Shown here piece by piece: positions 9,529-18,445 of a stretch of 64,000 bases of DNA. The notes beneath the pieces are model-generated. The model did no database searches. It was not told the DNA's origin and was given only the letters and a program-made list of their open reading frames with translations. A program made the translations under genes and the position numbers. How positions within the stretch are numbered: position 1 is the stretch's first letter; each line of letters opens with the position of its first letter. The stretch lies in the NCBI GenBank assembly GCA_033584155.1, contig CP138355.1, forward strand, positions 4,287,826 to 4,351,825, given 5' to 3'. The stretch comes from Candidatus Electrothrix scaldis. GTDB taxonomy: Bacteria > Desulfobacterota > Desulfobulbia > Desulfobulbales > Desulfobulbaceae.

Positions 9529-9864
9529 ATGGAAATTTTAGGCATCCTCTTTATCATTATAGTATTAGCCTTCCGTTTTGCTGATTTACTCAGCTCAGAT
9601 CCCTTTGGGGGTATGATCAAATGGATAATGCGCAAGCTAGGCCTCTATGGTGATGAAAAATACCAGGAAGAAGATGATCATTTTACAGGCTCCTACGCTG
9701 TCGTCTCACGGCCATTCCAGCAGATTGGAGACTCTTTTCAGGGCCATGTCAAACTCAATGGCGTTGAATGGAAAGCCTTATGCAGGTCTAGTCAGTTGTC
9801 AGAGGGAACTCCAGTTATCGTAAAAAATATGTCAAATCTGACGCTGGAAGTCGAGCCGCGATAA
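9529..9864 (+). CDS. NfeD-like small membrane protein
   Basis: A 111-aa protein with one N-terminal membrane segment (LGILFIIIVLAFRFADLL), a basic amphipathic stretch, and a C-terminal OB-fold-like region (GSYAVVSRPFQQIGDSFQG, then EGTPVIVKNMSNLTLEVEP). This matches the plan of short NfeD C-terminal domain proteins, which usually partner with membrane proteases or flotillins. No such partner is adjacent: tRNA genes lie upstream and an ABC ATPase downstream. The ribosome binding site is weak. Assignment rests on the C-terminal pattern only. Confidence 0.6.
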   Translation: MEILGILFIIIVLAFRFADLLSSDPFGGMIKWIMRKLGLYGDEKYQEEDDHFTGSYAVVSRPFQQIGDSFQGHVKLNGVEWKALCRSSQLSEGTPVIVKNMSNLTLEVEPR

Positions 9865-9906
9865 ATAACGAACTCCCTTTACTCATACTCTGCTCATATT
9901 CTGCCC

Positions 9907-10683
9907 ATGAAGACTATCCTTGAAATAAACAACCTGCGGAAAAATTTTGCTGATTTCACGGCAGTGAACGGCATTAGCCTGGAAGCCAAGGCTGGAGAAA
10001 TCTTCGGCTTCCTGGGGCCAAATGGCGCTGGAAAAACCACCACCATCAAGATCCTTGCGGGTCTGCTGCAAGCAGATAGCGGTAGTGTGACCATCAATGG
10101 TAATTCGCTAACCAAACAGCCCCTTCTATGCAAGCAGGATACCGGCTATGTCCCGGATCGTCCCTGGCTCTTTGAGAAACTCACCGGCGGAGAATATCTC
10201 AGGTTCGTGGCCAGCCTCTATAATTTACCAGAGGAGCGCTTCAACTCGGCAGCTCCGAGATATCTTGAGATGTTTGATCTCAGCAAATGGCAGGACCACC
10301 TCATAGAGAGTTACTCCCACGGGATGCGGCAAAAGCTGATAATGACCTCGGTGTTCATGCTCGACCAGCCCCTCCTGATCATTGACGAGCCTATGGTCGG
10401 CCTTGACCCAAAGTCCGCCCGTATCGTCAAAGATCTGTTTAAAAGAAAGGCAGAGGAAGGCCGCACGATTTTTCTCTCCACTCATTCTCTAGAAATCGCG
10501 GAGGAGCTCTGTCACCGCATCGCCATTATTACCAACGGCACCCTGCATGTAATCGGGACAATGGAGGAGCTTCGGAAAAAGGCAGGAAAGGAAGAGCAGG
10601 ATATTGATCTGGAAGAGATATTCCTCCAGCTGACCGGAGCCTGGGAGATGCAGCAGGTTATTGCGGCGTTGAAGAAAGAGTAG
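9907..10683 (+). CDS. ABC transporter ATP-binding protein, no permease adjacent
   Basis: Cytoplasmic ATPase of an ABC-2 type exporter (258 aa). Walker A is GPNGAGKTT (around residues 38-46), the signature motif is the variant YSHGMRQK instead of LSGGQ, Walker B is LLIIDEPMVGLDP and the switch histidine is in STHSLEIAEEL. The YSHGM signature is usual for CcmA/Nod-type ABC-2 exporters. A permease would be expected directly downstream, but the next gene is on the opposite strand, so the partner must lie elsewhere or has been lost. Confidence 0.9.
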   Translation: MKTILEINNLRKNFADFTAVNGISLEAKAGEIFGFLGPNGAGKTTTIKILAGLLQADSGSVTINGNSLTKQPLLCKQDTGYVPDRPWLFEKLTGGEYLRFVASLYNLPEERFNSAAPRYLEMFDLSKWQDHLIESYSHGMRQKLIMTSVFMLDQPLLIIDEPMVGLDPKSARIVKDLFKRKAEEGRTIFLSTHSLEIAEELCHRIAIITNGTLHVIGTMEELRKKAGKEEQDIDLEEIFLQLTGAWEMQQVIAALKKE

Positions 10684-10686
10684 GGA

Positions 10687-10711
10687 TTGTCCTCTGTACA
10701 GTAGAGGACAA
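10687..10711. other. Inverted repeat between convergent genes
   Basis: TTGTCCTCT and AGAGGACAA are perfect 9-bp arms around a seven-base loop. It lies between the convergent ABC ATPase and the next gene and probably ends transcription from one or both sides, although no T tract is present. Confidence 0.55.
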
Positions 10712-10743
10712 AACAACAAGGAACCTATGCACAACACAGCAGA

Positions 10744-11049
10744 CTATGTTGCATCCATTGTCCGAAGCCCAAGCTCGGATAATGGATTAAGGAGCAGGTT
10801 ATATGCGGCCTGATACCCCTCAAAGATAAAGGTAACCCCTTGGACACCGGATTCATAACCGGACAGATTTACTCTCCATGCAGGTGGTTCGAGAATGCGG
10901 ATACCTACTATATTTGAGGACCAATCGGGAAAAGGTGGGACCATTCGGACTCGTCTCCTCTCACCGGCTTCATCAATAAAATGGATGTAATCCTTGGTCA
11001 TCTCGCCAATCTGTCCAGCACTTGGTCCGATACGGACAATCTTTTGCAT
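10744..11049 (-). CDS. Hypothetical protein
   Basis: A 101-aa soluble protein of no family I recognise, starting MQKIVRIGPSAGQIGEMTKDYI and containing a compact mixed-charge core (HFIDEAGERRRVRMVPPFPD). I take the ATG at 11049 because GGAGGAGA lies just upstream. It follows the HU/DUF4469-like gene on the same strand with a 69-base gap, so the two may be co-transcribed. Confidence 0.6.
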   Translation of the reverse strand: MQKIVRIGPSAGQIGEMTKDYIHFIDEAGERRRVRMVPPFPDWSSNIVGIRILEPPAWRVNLSGYESGVQGVTFIFEGYQAAYNLLLNPLSELGLRTMDAT

Positions 11050-11118
11050 TCTCTCCTCCAAATTCGCATGGTCAGCTCCTGACCTCCATTAATATCAGAC
11101 GGCCTTTCTTCCTTGATT

Positions 11119-12195
11119 CTAGGCCACCGCCACATCCAGAATATCCACCAGCCTGCCCTGATAGTCATTGCGGATCATCTCCCAGAGGGCGTCGTACTCA
11201 TTCACGGTAATATTGAGGCTGCTTACAGCCGAGCCCGCAAAACCCGGTATGCTGTACGCCCCGTTCCGGGTCACCGGAACCTTTGTTCCGCTGGCACCCT
11301 TGTCCTTCATATCGATGAGCGAAAAGAGGAGCTGTTCCTCGACAAGATCCTGAATTACCCGGATGCGTAGTCGTTCGTCCGCCGAAACCGTACCACCGAT
11401 GATCACGATGTATGGCACGGCCGCGCTACCTGTGAGAATGCCGGTCTCTGGCGGGTTCGGGTGGCCCAGGCCGGGGACGGCTAGCGGGGTGCGCAGCCTG
11501 CGCTGATAGATGCCGGTACGCGGGGTGCCGTGTTCGGTATAATGGGTGGTCACGCTGATGCTGTACTCGTTGTTCCAGGGGTTGGTTTGGGCCGGGATGT
11601 CCGGCGCCAACAGAATCTCAGAGTTGGAGATAACGCCGAAAGTGTCCTGTTGGGTCTCGCCGCTCTCCGTGCCCTGGATCATGCAGCTGCAATGCGGGTC
11701 TTCCTCATCAAAAAAGAGATTGCTGCCGCTCAGGCGCAGGAGACCGGCCGGGTTGAGCACGTCGGCCAGCTTGAGTTTGGTGTCTTTGGCCGAGTTGATG
11801 TGCGGGAGTTTCTCATTCATGGGCAGGCGTTCCATCTGGGCCTGCGTGCGCAGCCTGCGCATAAAATCACGGGTGCCGCTGATGCTCACCTGCAGCATAT
11901 CCTCATCATCGGGCAGGGGGTCGTCCGGGCTATCCAACCGGCCCTGGGCTGAGACGCGGAAGATAAAGGCATCCGTCAGGGTGACCTGGTTCCCGTTGAT
12001 CATTTGCCCCTGGATCCACTCCATAATCAGCGGGGCGAGCGAGCTCACCAGATCGGCGTTGTAGTTGGGATGCTCAGTGGAGATATCCACGGCCATTTTG
12101 TCATAGCCTGTTATTTCGCGGGGCATGATCTGAATGCGGCAGGAAACGGGTTTGGTGAGTGCGTTGCGTACCGGACGCCAAAGAATAGTAGCCAT
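11119..12195 (-). CDS. Protein with HU-like DNA-binding and DUF4469-like domains
   Basis: A 358-aa protein. The N-terminal ~110 residues (LWRPVRNALTKPVSCRIQI, then NYNADLVSSLAPLIMEWIQ and a QVTLTDAFIFRVSAQGRL strand) resemble the HU-like DNA-binding domain that precedes DUF4469 Ig-like domains in proteins described mainly from Bacteroidetes. The middle part (KLADVLNPAGLLRLSGSNLF and the strand-rich region after it) would be the Ig-like domain, and the C-terminal ~100 residues form a third unnamed part. An array of 23-nt palindromic units lies 135 bases upstream of its start, so the array could be its binding site. The family call is from memory of the pattern. Confidence 0.55.
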   Translation of the reverse strand: MATILWRPVRNALTKPVSCRIQIMPREITGYDKMAVDISTEHPNYNADLVSSLAPLIMEWIQGQMINGNQVTLTDAFIFRVSAQGRLDSPDDPLPDDEDMLQVSISGTRDFMRRLRTQAQMERLPMNEKLPHINSAKDTKLKLADVLNPAGLLRLSGSNLFFDEEDPHCSCMIQGTESGETQQDTFGVISNSEILLAPDIPAQTNPWNNEYSISVTTHYTEHGTPRTGIYQRRLRTPLAVPGLGHPNPPETGILTGSAAVPYIVIIGGTVSADERLRIRVIQDLVEEQLLFSLIDMKDKGASGTKVPVTRNGAYSIPGFAGSAVSSLNITVNEYDALWEMIRNDYQGRLVDILDVAVA

Positions 12196-12329
12196 GAGTA
12201 TTCTCCTGTAATAAAGGTGGGATAAAAGAGGTAGAATAGTGCTTATTCTGGCAAAGTACGGTGATATTATAGAGTTGTCAATAGAAATATGCGTATCTTC
12301 TCAAAATAATGTACAAAAGATGAGTACGG

Positions 12330-12515
12330 GCACAATTATGGCGGTTGTACTCCCGTGCGACCGAAGATTACACTCTAGTACAACGATAGGTTTAACTGGA
12401 GTGTAATGGTGCGTTACACTAGAGTACAACGGTAGATTGCACTAGGGTACGACGGTAAGTTAGACTAGAGTACAATGGTGAGTTGTGCGAGAGTGCAATG
12501 GTGGGTTGTACGGGA
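12330..12515. repeat. Array of eight degenerate 23-nt palindromic units
   Basis: Eight units follow head to tail (12330-12354 with a 2-base insertion, then 12355, 12378, 12401, 12424, 12447, 12470 and 12493, each 23 bases). The consensus is GTRCAA, seven bases YGGTRGR, TTGYAC, then TAGA. The first and third blocks pair, giving a 19-nt palindrome plus 4-nt spacer. Units vary in sequence but many changes keep pairing, for example GTGTAA with TTACAC at 12401 and GTGCAA with TTGTAC at 12493. No leader, cas genes or unique spacers are present. It lies upstream of the HU-like gene. Confidence 0.85.
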
Positions 12516-12736
12516 GTGCTTTTGGGAAGGTTGCGGGGTTGTTTATGAAGAGAGAGCGGAAAAGAAACTCTCTCGGATTCGAGAGTAGTTGATCTGGATA
12601 ACTTTTTGTAATTTTCCTATTGACACAAAAGGCATTCTCCATAACATAGTTAATGTTTATGTTGAAGTTATGGGATATATTCCTACTTACAGTAGAGATC
12701 TCCACTTATTATAAACGAGTCCCCAAAAGGTAAAAA

Positions 12737-13183
12737 ATGTCTGAACGAGAATCAACAAGATATCACAATATTGATTTTATAAAACATGAACTTGGATTTA
12801 CGCAGCTAGGAAATAGTGCAGTATTTAAAAAGGGTGTATCATATCTACTTTCTCCTGCTGTTTCCCAAGGCGAGCATCATAAATTTTGGATTGATATTCG
12901 TGAAGCCAATTTAAACAAACTTGATCCTCAAAAAACCGTATTTCTACCAAGAATTGTTCCAGATTTATTCTTGTGCATACACCTTAATAATCTTAGTTCG
13001 TTGTTACTTCCTGAATTAGGGGAAAGCCGATCACATTCTGGCAACGTTTGGGGTATATACATGAACTTTCAAAAAGCACAAATGAAGATGACTCTGTATT
13101 CAAAACGAGATTCATTAAAAAAAGTTGATACGGAGGTTTTTTCAAAAAAAACAGTTATTGATAAACTCAACAGTATTATATGA
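12737..13183 (+). CDS. Hypothetical protein
   Basis: A 148-aa protein of unknown family. It is richer in A+T than its neighbours and is isolated between the 23-nt array and the convergent ABC exporter operon, which hints at recent acquisition. The sequence has a mixed alpha/beta look (HKFWIDIREANLNKLDP, TVFLPRIVPDLFLCIHLNNL) and no signal peptide or membrane segment. An AAGG precedes the ATG by seven bases. I cannot propose a function. Confidence 0.6.
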   Translation: MSERESTRYHNIDFIKHELGFTQLGNSAVFKKGVSYLLSPAVSQGEHHKFWIDIREANLNKLDPQKTVFLPRIVPDLFLCIHLNNLSSLLLPELGESRSHSGNVWGIYMNFQKAQMKMTLYSKRDSLKKVDTEVFSKKTVIDKLNSII

Positions 13184-13238
13184 ATATAGAGCAGTTCAAA
13201 TAAGGCTTCCTCTCCGCTTGGCACTCTTTGCCTCTAGG

Positions 13239-15104
13239 TCACCCCTCCCCATCCCCCTGCAAATCAAGAGCAATAAGATTCGCATACATCCCCTGCTGAG
13301 CCATCAGCTCCTCATGGCTCCCCTGCTCCACAATCCTTCCCTGGTCCATCACCACAATCCTGTCCGCCCGCCGAACTGTGGAGAGGCGATGGGCAATGAT
13401 AATGGAAGTGCGCCCGGCAAAACTGGCCTCCAAGGCCTGCTCCAGCAGGTTCTCTGCCTCAGTATCCACCGAGGAAGTCGCCTCATCCAGAATAAGCACA
13501 GCTGGCTTACGGCATAAGATACGGGCAAAGGCAAGCAGCTGTTTCTCGCCCGAGGAGAGCTCAAGCCCGCCTTCGCCGATGCGGGTGTCCAATCCCTGAG
13601 GGAGACGGTCAACAAAAGACCCCATGCCAGTTAAAGCCAGTATAGATTCAACATCAATTCGCTCCAGACCCGTTTCCAGACTGATATTCGCCAAGACCGT
13701 ATCCGGTTCAATCAAGACATCCTGCAACACTAGCCCGACTTTCCGCCGCAGGTCTGCTACGGCATAGCTCCGCAGATCATGCCCGTCCAGGAGGATTCGC
13801 CCCTGACTGGGATCATAGAACCTGGCGAGCAGACTAATCAAGGTTGACTTGCCAGCACCGGTGGACCCAACCAGGGCCAGCGTTTCTCCGGCCTTGATCT
13901 GTAAATCAATCTTCCGCAGCACCCCCTGCTCATCTTCCTCCACATCTTTTCCTTCAGCTTGTGCAGGAACAGATCCTCCCTGCCTCTTACTGGCCTCCTC
14001 CTGGTAAGAGAAAGTGACCTGCTCAAAACGAATTTCCCCTTTGACCTCATCAATACATACTGGCTGTTCCGGGGAATGAATAGTGCTCTTTGCGTCAAGA
14101 AGCTGGAAAATACGCTCTGCCGAGGCCAAGGCGGACTGGACAATGGAGTATTTCTGGGAGAGATCACGCATGGGCTGAAAAAACAGCCGCATATAGGAAA
14201 AAAAGGCGACAAACTCACCTATGGTTAGCTGTCGGTGCAGAACCTTAGCACCGCCGTACCAAAGAATCACCACCATTGCAAAGGTGGACAGAAACTCACT
14301 CAGGGGCATAAAAAAACCGAAGAGACGTACCTGGGCCAGGGTGCGTTGCATAAACTCATTATTGAGGACATCAAAGCGATTTCTGCTCCCCATTTCCCGC
14401 CCGTATAGCTGAATCAGACCCACAGCGGAGATGCTCTCCTGAAGGAAAGAGTTCACAACAGCTAACTGACTCCGTACAGCCCGAAACTGCTCTCTTGCCA
14501 GCCGGGAAAAGCCCAAGGTGACCACCAGGGCAAGAGGCAAAAAGAGGGCCATGACAGCAGCAAGGCGGAGATTGATAAAGGCCAGTGCCACCAGGATACC
14601 CAGGAGTTTCAGAAGATCATTCAACAGCGTCACCATCACTGAGGTAAACATCTCGTGCATATTCTGAATATCGTTGGTCAGGCGGGTCACAAGTCGCCCT
14701 ACCGGATGACGGTGAAAGAAGGAGAGATCGAGCCCAAGAAAATGGCCATACAGATCATTGCGCAGGCGATGCATAATGGCCTGCCCGATGTACTCCAGCA
14801 GCATCACCTGAACAAATCCGCCGCCAAAGGCCAGAAGCACGGCGCCGCCATAGATCAGCGCCAAATGGGTTAGGCCAGCAATACGCGCCTCAGCCTCCAG
14901 GTCAGCCACAGCGATGTACTGATCTATGCCCAATTGCATGAGACGCGGTAGAGCCAAGGTAGCGACCGTAATGATAAGAGAGAGGAGAATACTTAACAGG
15001 AGTCCTGCCCTATGAGCGCGACAATAGCTGAGAATGCGCCGCCAGATTCGAAAATCGGAAACCTTGCCGACACTGCCCTCTTCAAAATAACCATAGTTGC
15101 GCAT
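13239..15104 (-). CDS. ABC exporter half-transporter with consensus ATPase catalytic site
   Basis: Inner-membrane half of a heterodimeric type IV ABC exporter (621 aa): about six membrane helices, then an ATPase domain with Walker A GSTGAGKST, the altered signature LSSGEKQ, Walker B VLILDEATSSVD with the catalytic Glu intact, and the H-loop IIAHRLSTVRRAD. A canonical Glu combined with an off-consensus signature complements the partner encoded just upstream. I use the ATG at 15104, whose A is the last base of the partner's TGA; a GTG at 15107 is also possible. Drug or lipid export is typical for the family, but the substrate here is unknown. Confidence 0.93.
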   Translation of the reverse strand: MRNYGYFEEGSVGKVSDFRIWRRILSYCRAHRAGLLLSILLSLIITVATLALPRLMQLGIDQYIAVADLEAEARIAGLTHLALIYGGAVLLAFGGGFVQVMLLEYIGQAIMHRLRNDLYGHFLGLDLSFFHRHPVGRLVTRLTNDIQNMHEMFTSVMVTLLNDLLKLLGILVALAFINLRLAAVMALFLPLALVVTLGFSRLAREQFRAVRSQLAVVNSFLQESISAVGLIQLYGREMGSRNRFDVLNNEFMQRTLAQVRLFGFFMPLSEFLSTFAMVVILWYGGAKVLHRQLTIGEFVAFFSYMRLFFQPMRDLSQKYSIVQSALASAERIFQLLDAKSTIHSPEQPVCIDEVKGEIRFEQVTFSYQEEASKRQGGSVPAQAEGKDVEEDEQGVLRKIDLQIKAGETLALVGSTGAGKSTLISLLARFYDPSQGRILLDGHDLRSYAVADLRRKVGLVLQDVLIEPDTVLANISLETGLERIDVESILALTGMGSFVDRLPQGLDTRIGEGGLELSSGEKQLLAFARILCRKPAVLILDEATSSVDTEAENLLEQALEASFAGRTSIIIAHRLSTVRRADRIVVMDQGRIVEQGSHEELMAQQGMYANLIALDLQGDGEG

Positions 15105-16924
15105 CACGCCCTCCCCTGCTGCTTCCGGGCCATAGCCTGATAAAATGCGTTTTGTCGCAGCAATTTTTCATGATCCTCAATCGCCACTATCCTCCCCTGA
15201 TCAAGAAGCACCACCACATCAGTACCAGAAAGCAATTTCAGGCGATGAGAAACAATGAGCACGATTTTGCCAGCAGCGCGGGCACGAATACCAGCAAAGA
15301 CCTGTTGTTCTGTTTCCACATCCAGGGCTGAGAGGGCATCGTCAATGATGAGGACAGGTCGGTCTGCTAACAGGGCACGGGCAATAGCCAAACGCTGCTT
15401 TTGCCCCCCGGAAAGACGCAGGCCCCGTTCGCCGATTCTGGTTTGATACCCCTTTTCCATCGCCAGGATCTCTGTATGCAGTCCAGCCAGTTCAGCAACC
15501 GCCTCAATCTCCTTTTGTGGGGCATGCGGGACCGCGAGGCTGATATTCTCCGCCAAAGTAGCGGAGAAAAGGACCGGGTTCTGGCTCACATAGCTAATCT
15601 GTCCCCGGACCAATGTCGGGGCAAGGCAATTTACATCCTGATCAGCAAAGAGAATCATATCGTCCGACACCGGGTACTGCCTGGTCAGCAAACGGCAGAG
15701 GGTGGATTTTCCAGAGCCTGTTCTGCCTGCAATGCCCAGGATGCCCGGTTCCAGCTCCAGATTCACCCCAGTCAGTGTAGGAGACTTGGCTCCTGCATAT
15801 GAAAATTCCAGCTTTTGCAGAGTAATCAACGGTTCCAGAGCAAAGCGCTCTGTAAAATCTTTTCCTGCTATCTCGGTTTGCTCAGACACCTGCAAACTGC
15901 CCTCAAGCTGAGACTGCGCTGCCAGCAAACGATGGATGCGGGCAAGGGAGGTAAAACCACGCTGGGCGATATTGGTCACCCAGCCCACAGCCATCATGGG
16001 CCAAATCAGCATATAGAGATAATGGACAAAGGCGACAAAGCCCCCCAGAGTTATCGCTTCAGCAATGACCAGCTTGCCACCATAATAGAGGATCAGCATC
16101 ATCCCCAGATTGCCCACTAAAACAGATATAGGGAAAAGGAGCCCCTGGACCACCGCCACCTTAATATTTGCAGCAACATATTGCTCTCCCAGTTCTGCAA
16201 AGGCCTTTTTCTGCTGCTGCTCCCGGGTATAGCCCTTGATCAGGCGGATAGCGACCATACTGTTGCGGGCGAATTCCGTAATCAGACCAAAGGAATGCTG
16301 TACCTGGTCAAAGCGAACATGGAGCTTACCGGAGAGAAACCAGGCACTGATCCCCAGAAGGGGTAAGGGGAGAATCGCCATCAGGGTCAGGAAGGGATTG
16401 ATGGAAACCATCAAAGCCAAAGCGGCCACAGAGATCACCAGGGCATCGGCGGCCGCAACCATCCCCATACCTGTAGCCATCTGCACGGCATTGAGATCAT
16501 TAGACGCATGAGCCATGATATCCCCAGGTGGGTGCTTATCAAAAAAGGCTCTGTCCATATCAAGGACATGGGAAAATAAACGAGCACGCAGCATGGCCTC
16601 CAGACGCCGGGAGAATCCTATAATCAACACTCTCCAGGCAAAACGGAGGGCCAAAATACAGAGAGCTGTGAGCAGAAGAAAACCACCTATCTGGAGAAGA
16701 GCGCTGGTACTTGCGGTGCCGTCTTTCAGGATATCAACAGCCTTTTTCAAATACAGGGGAATGGTCAGCTGTAAAAAATCCACAACCAGCAAGGCAAGAA
16801 AACCAAGCAGGAGCCGATAACGGTAGCGGGCGAAAAACGGTTTAAGAAGGGCGAGAAGAATCGCCAGAGAGGGTTTACCTGGTTCGGAGGACTGGTCTGA
16901 AGGGTCTGCTTCTTGTGAAGTCAT
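15104..16924 (-). CDS. ABC exporter half-transporter with degenerate ATPase catalytic site
   Basis: The 606-aa partner of the next protein in the operon. It has a transmembrane domain of about six helices, Walker A GRTGSGKST, a consensus LSGGQKQR signature and Walker B VLIIDDALSALD, in which Asp replaces the catalytic Glu. This is the usual degenerate half of MdlAB/YheIH/TmrAB-type heterodimers. It starts at an ATGA overlap with the J-domain gene and ends at a TGATG overlap with its partner, so the three genes are translationally coupled. Confidence 0.93.
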   Translation of the reverse strand: MTSQEADPSDQSSEPGKPSLAILLALLKPFFARYRYRLLLGFLALLVVDFLQLTIPLYLKKAVDILKDGTASTSALLQIGGFLLLTALCILALRFAWRVLIIGFSRRLEAMLRARLFSHVLDMDRAFFDKHPPGDIMAHASNDLNAVQMATGMGMVAAADALVISVAALALMVSINPFLTLMAILPLPLLGISAWFLSGKLHVRFDQVQHSFGLITEFARNSMVAIRLIKGYTREQQQKKAFAELGEQYVAANIKVAVVQGLLFPISVLVGNLGMMLILYYGGKLVIAEAITLGGFVAFVHYLYMLIWPMMAVGWVTNIAQRGFTSLARIHRLLAAQSQLEGSLQVSEQTEIAGKDFTERFALEPLITLQKLEFSYAGAKSPTLTGVNLELEPGILGIAGRTGSGKSTLCRLLTRQYPVSDDMILFADQDVNCLAPTLVRGQISYVSQNPVLFSATLAENISLAVPHAPQKEIEAVAELAGLHTEILAMEKGYQTRIGERGLRLSGGQKQRLAIARALLADRPVLIIDDALSALDVETEQQVFAGIRARAAGKIVLIVSHRLKLLSGTDVVVLLDQGRIVAIEDHEKLLRQNAFYQAMARKQQGRA

Positions 16925-17967
16925 GAGTCAACCTTGTTGCGCAACACTTCATTATAGGCGGTGCTGAGAGCGACAAACTCCTCATGCTCTCCCCCTTTAT
17001 CCGGGTGCAGCTCATGCGCCTTTTTACGATACAAGCGGGTAAGATCTGCCTTGCTCATGGCATCCAGCTCGGCTTGGCTTACCCCCAAAATACTGGCTGC
17101 TTCTTTTGCCGCCATGTGGGGCTGACGCGGTTTCTCTCCTCCTGCCTGCTGGCCGCCACCTCCACCATAAGCATAAGCATAAGGGCCTCGGGTAAAGCCC
17201 GAACCTACTCCGGCCTGCGGAAAGGAAAAATCAAAAAACATGGCCACGTAGCGAACCAGAGAGGGAGGCAGCTTATCCTCTCTCTCAAAGCCCTGCCAAA
17301 ACAGCGGTTCCTGATCCAATCGACAAAGCTCTTGCAGAAAATACCTGTCAAGCTCATCGCTGTTCAGGGCATAGGGCATTGCCCGGGCAAAGGCACTATT
17401 CCTAAAAAAGCGCTGAAGATCAAAGATGGTAAAGATATAGGACTTATATTCCTCAGGTGGCAGGTCCTGTTCCCGTTCCAGTATAAGCTGCTCAAGCTCA
17501 TCACGGGATTTATGCTGAAGAATGCGGAATAATGCAGGAGAGCGATCCAGACCCCGCTGGTCCACCTGACCAAAGCGGAGATAATGAATCCTTCTTCTGT
17601 CAAAGACATGGGTCGTGGCAAGAAGAGCCTGTCGTTCCTCTTTTCCCAGAGGCTTCCAGTTCCTTCCCTGATCTCCGCCAGAAAATACAGCAAAAGACTC
17701 AAGCCGGGCCCGAATTTCTGGAGCGAGAAAAGGGTAGAAGAGGGCCTCCACGGTATCGTAATCAACAGTTCCTCCGACAACCTCCTGTAAGCGCTCAATA
17801 ATCAGCTCATCAATATAAAAAGATGCTCCTCCAGGATAAACGATATACTGCCCCGGATCCTCACCCAACGCAAGCAGATCCCGATGCCGATATATCCCCT
17901 CTTCAAGAAAGGATTCCCGTAAGAGATAATACACCCGGTTATCACGGAATATGCGAGCGAGATACAT
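16921..17967 (-). CDS. Protein with C-terminal J domain
   Basis: A 348-aa cytoplasmic protein whose last ~65 residues form a DnaJ domain (EAASILGVSQAELDAMSKAD, then YRKKAHELHPDKGG with the essential HPD). The first ~270 residues match no family I know and contain a glycine/tyrosine-rich linker (AYAYGGGGGQQAGGE) before the J domain. The J domain at the C-terminus is the djlA-like orientation. It would recruit and stimulate DnaK for a client bound by the N-terminal part. It sits between a receiver protein and the ABC exporter genes, with ATGA overlap to the latter. Confidence 0.85.
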   Translation of the reverse strand: MYLARIFRDNRVYYLLRESFLEEGIYRHRDLLALGEDPGQYIVYPGGASFYIDELIIERLQEVVGGTVDYDTVEALFYPFLAPEIRARLESFAVFSGGDQGRNWKPLGKEERQALLATTHVFDRRRIHYLRFGQVDQRGLDRSPALFRILQHKSRDELEQLILEREQDLPPEEYKSYIFTIFDLQRFFRNSAFARAMPYALNSDELDRYFLQELCRLDQEPLFWQGFEREDKLPPSLVRYVAMFFDFSFPQAGVGSGFTRGPYAYAYGGGGGQQAGGEKPRQPHMAAKEAASILGVSQAELDAMSKADLTRLYRKKAHELHPDKGGEHEEFVALSTAYNEVLRNKVDS

Positions 17968-17986
17968 GGCCTGAAAGGAACGCAGG

Positions 17987-18358
17987 CTATGCTATATTGA
18001 GTAGCCTTTTCACTGCATTAATCAAATCATCAATGGGAAAGGGTTTGGCAAAGGCCTCATCTGCGCCCAGTTCCTTGGCAGCGGGCAGATAGGTTTCCGG
18101 CCCGATACGCCCTCCCCCGGAGATAGCAATAATCTTGATATCAGGATGATTCCTTCGAAGGAAGGTGATGGTCTCCATTCCCTCCTGCTCCGGCATAATC
18201 AGGTCTGTGATGACGAGATCATAATGAGCTTCTTCAAACAAACGCAAACCCTTTCTCCCGTCCGATGCCACGTCCGCCTCAAATCCGGCATATTCCATAG
18301 CCCGGCAGAGCAGGTTACGCATTTGTTCATCATCATCTATAATCAGTATTTTTCGCAT
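17987..18358 (-). CDS. Single-domain response regulator
   Basis: A CheY-like receiver domain of 123 aa with no output domain. The acidic pocket is IIDDDEQ, the phosphoacceptor is Asp52 in DLVITDLIMPEQEG, Thr/Ser is in IIAISGGGR and the conserved lysine is Lys105 in EAFAKPF. It lies 19 bases upstream of the J-domain gene on the same strand and is probably the first gene of that operon. No histidine kinase is adjacent. Confidence 0.93.
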   Translation of the reverse strand: MRKILIIDDDEQMRNLLCRAMEYAGFEADVASDGRKGLRLFEEAHYDLVITDLIMPEQEGMETITFLRRNHPDIKIIAISGGGRIGPETYLPAAKELGADEAFAKPFPIDDLINAVKRLLNIA

Positions 18359-18445
18359 AAAGAATATACCTCAATAAAAATCAGCTCACCGCCTCTAACT
18401 TGTCTGTAGCTCCTTCCCCCCGTACCAATTATACTATACAACGCT

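Noticed and set aside
10744-13183. Prophage or anti-phage system around the HU-like gene
   Set aside because: No phage structural, integrase or nuclease signature was found in these genes; only unusual base composition and unknown proteins.
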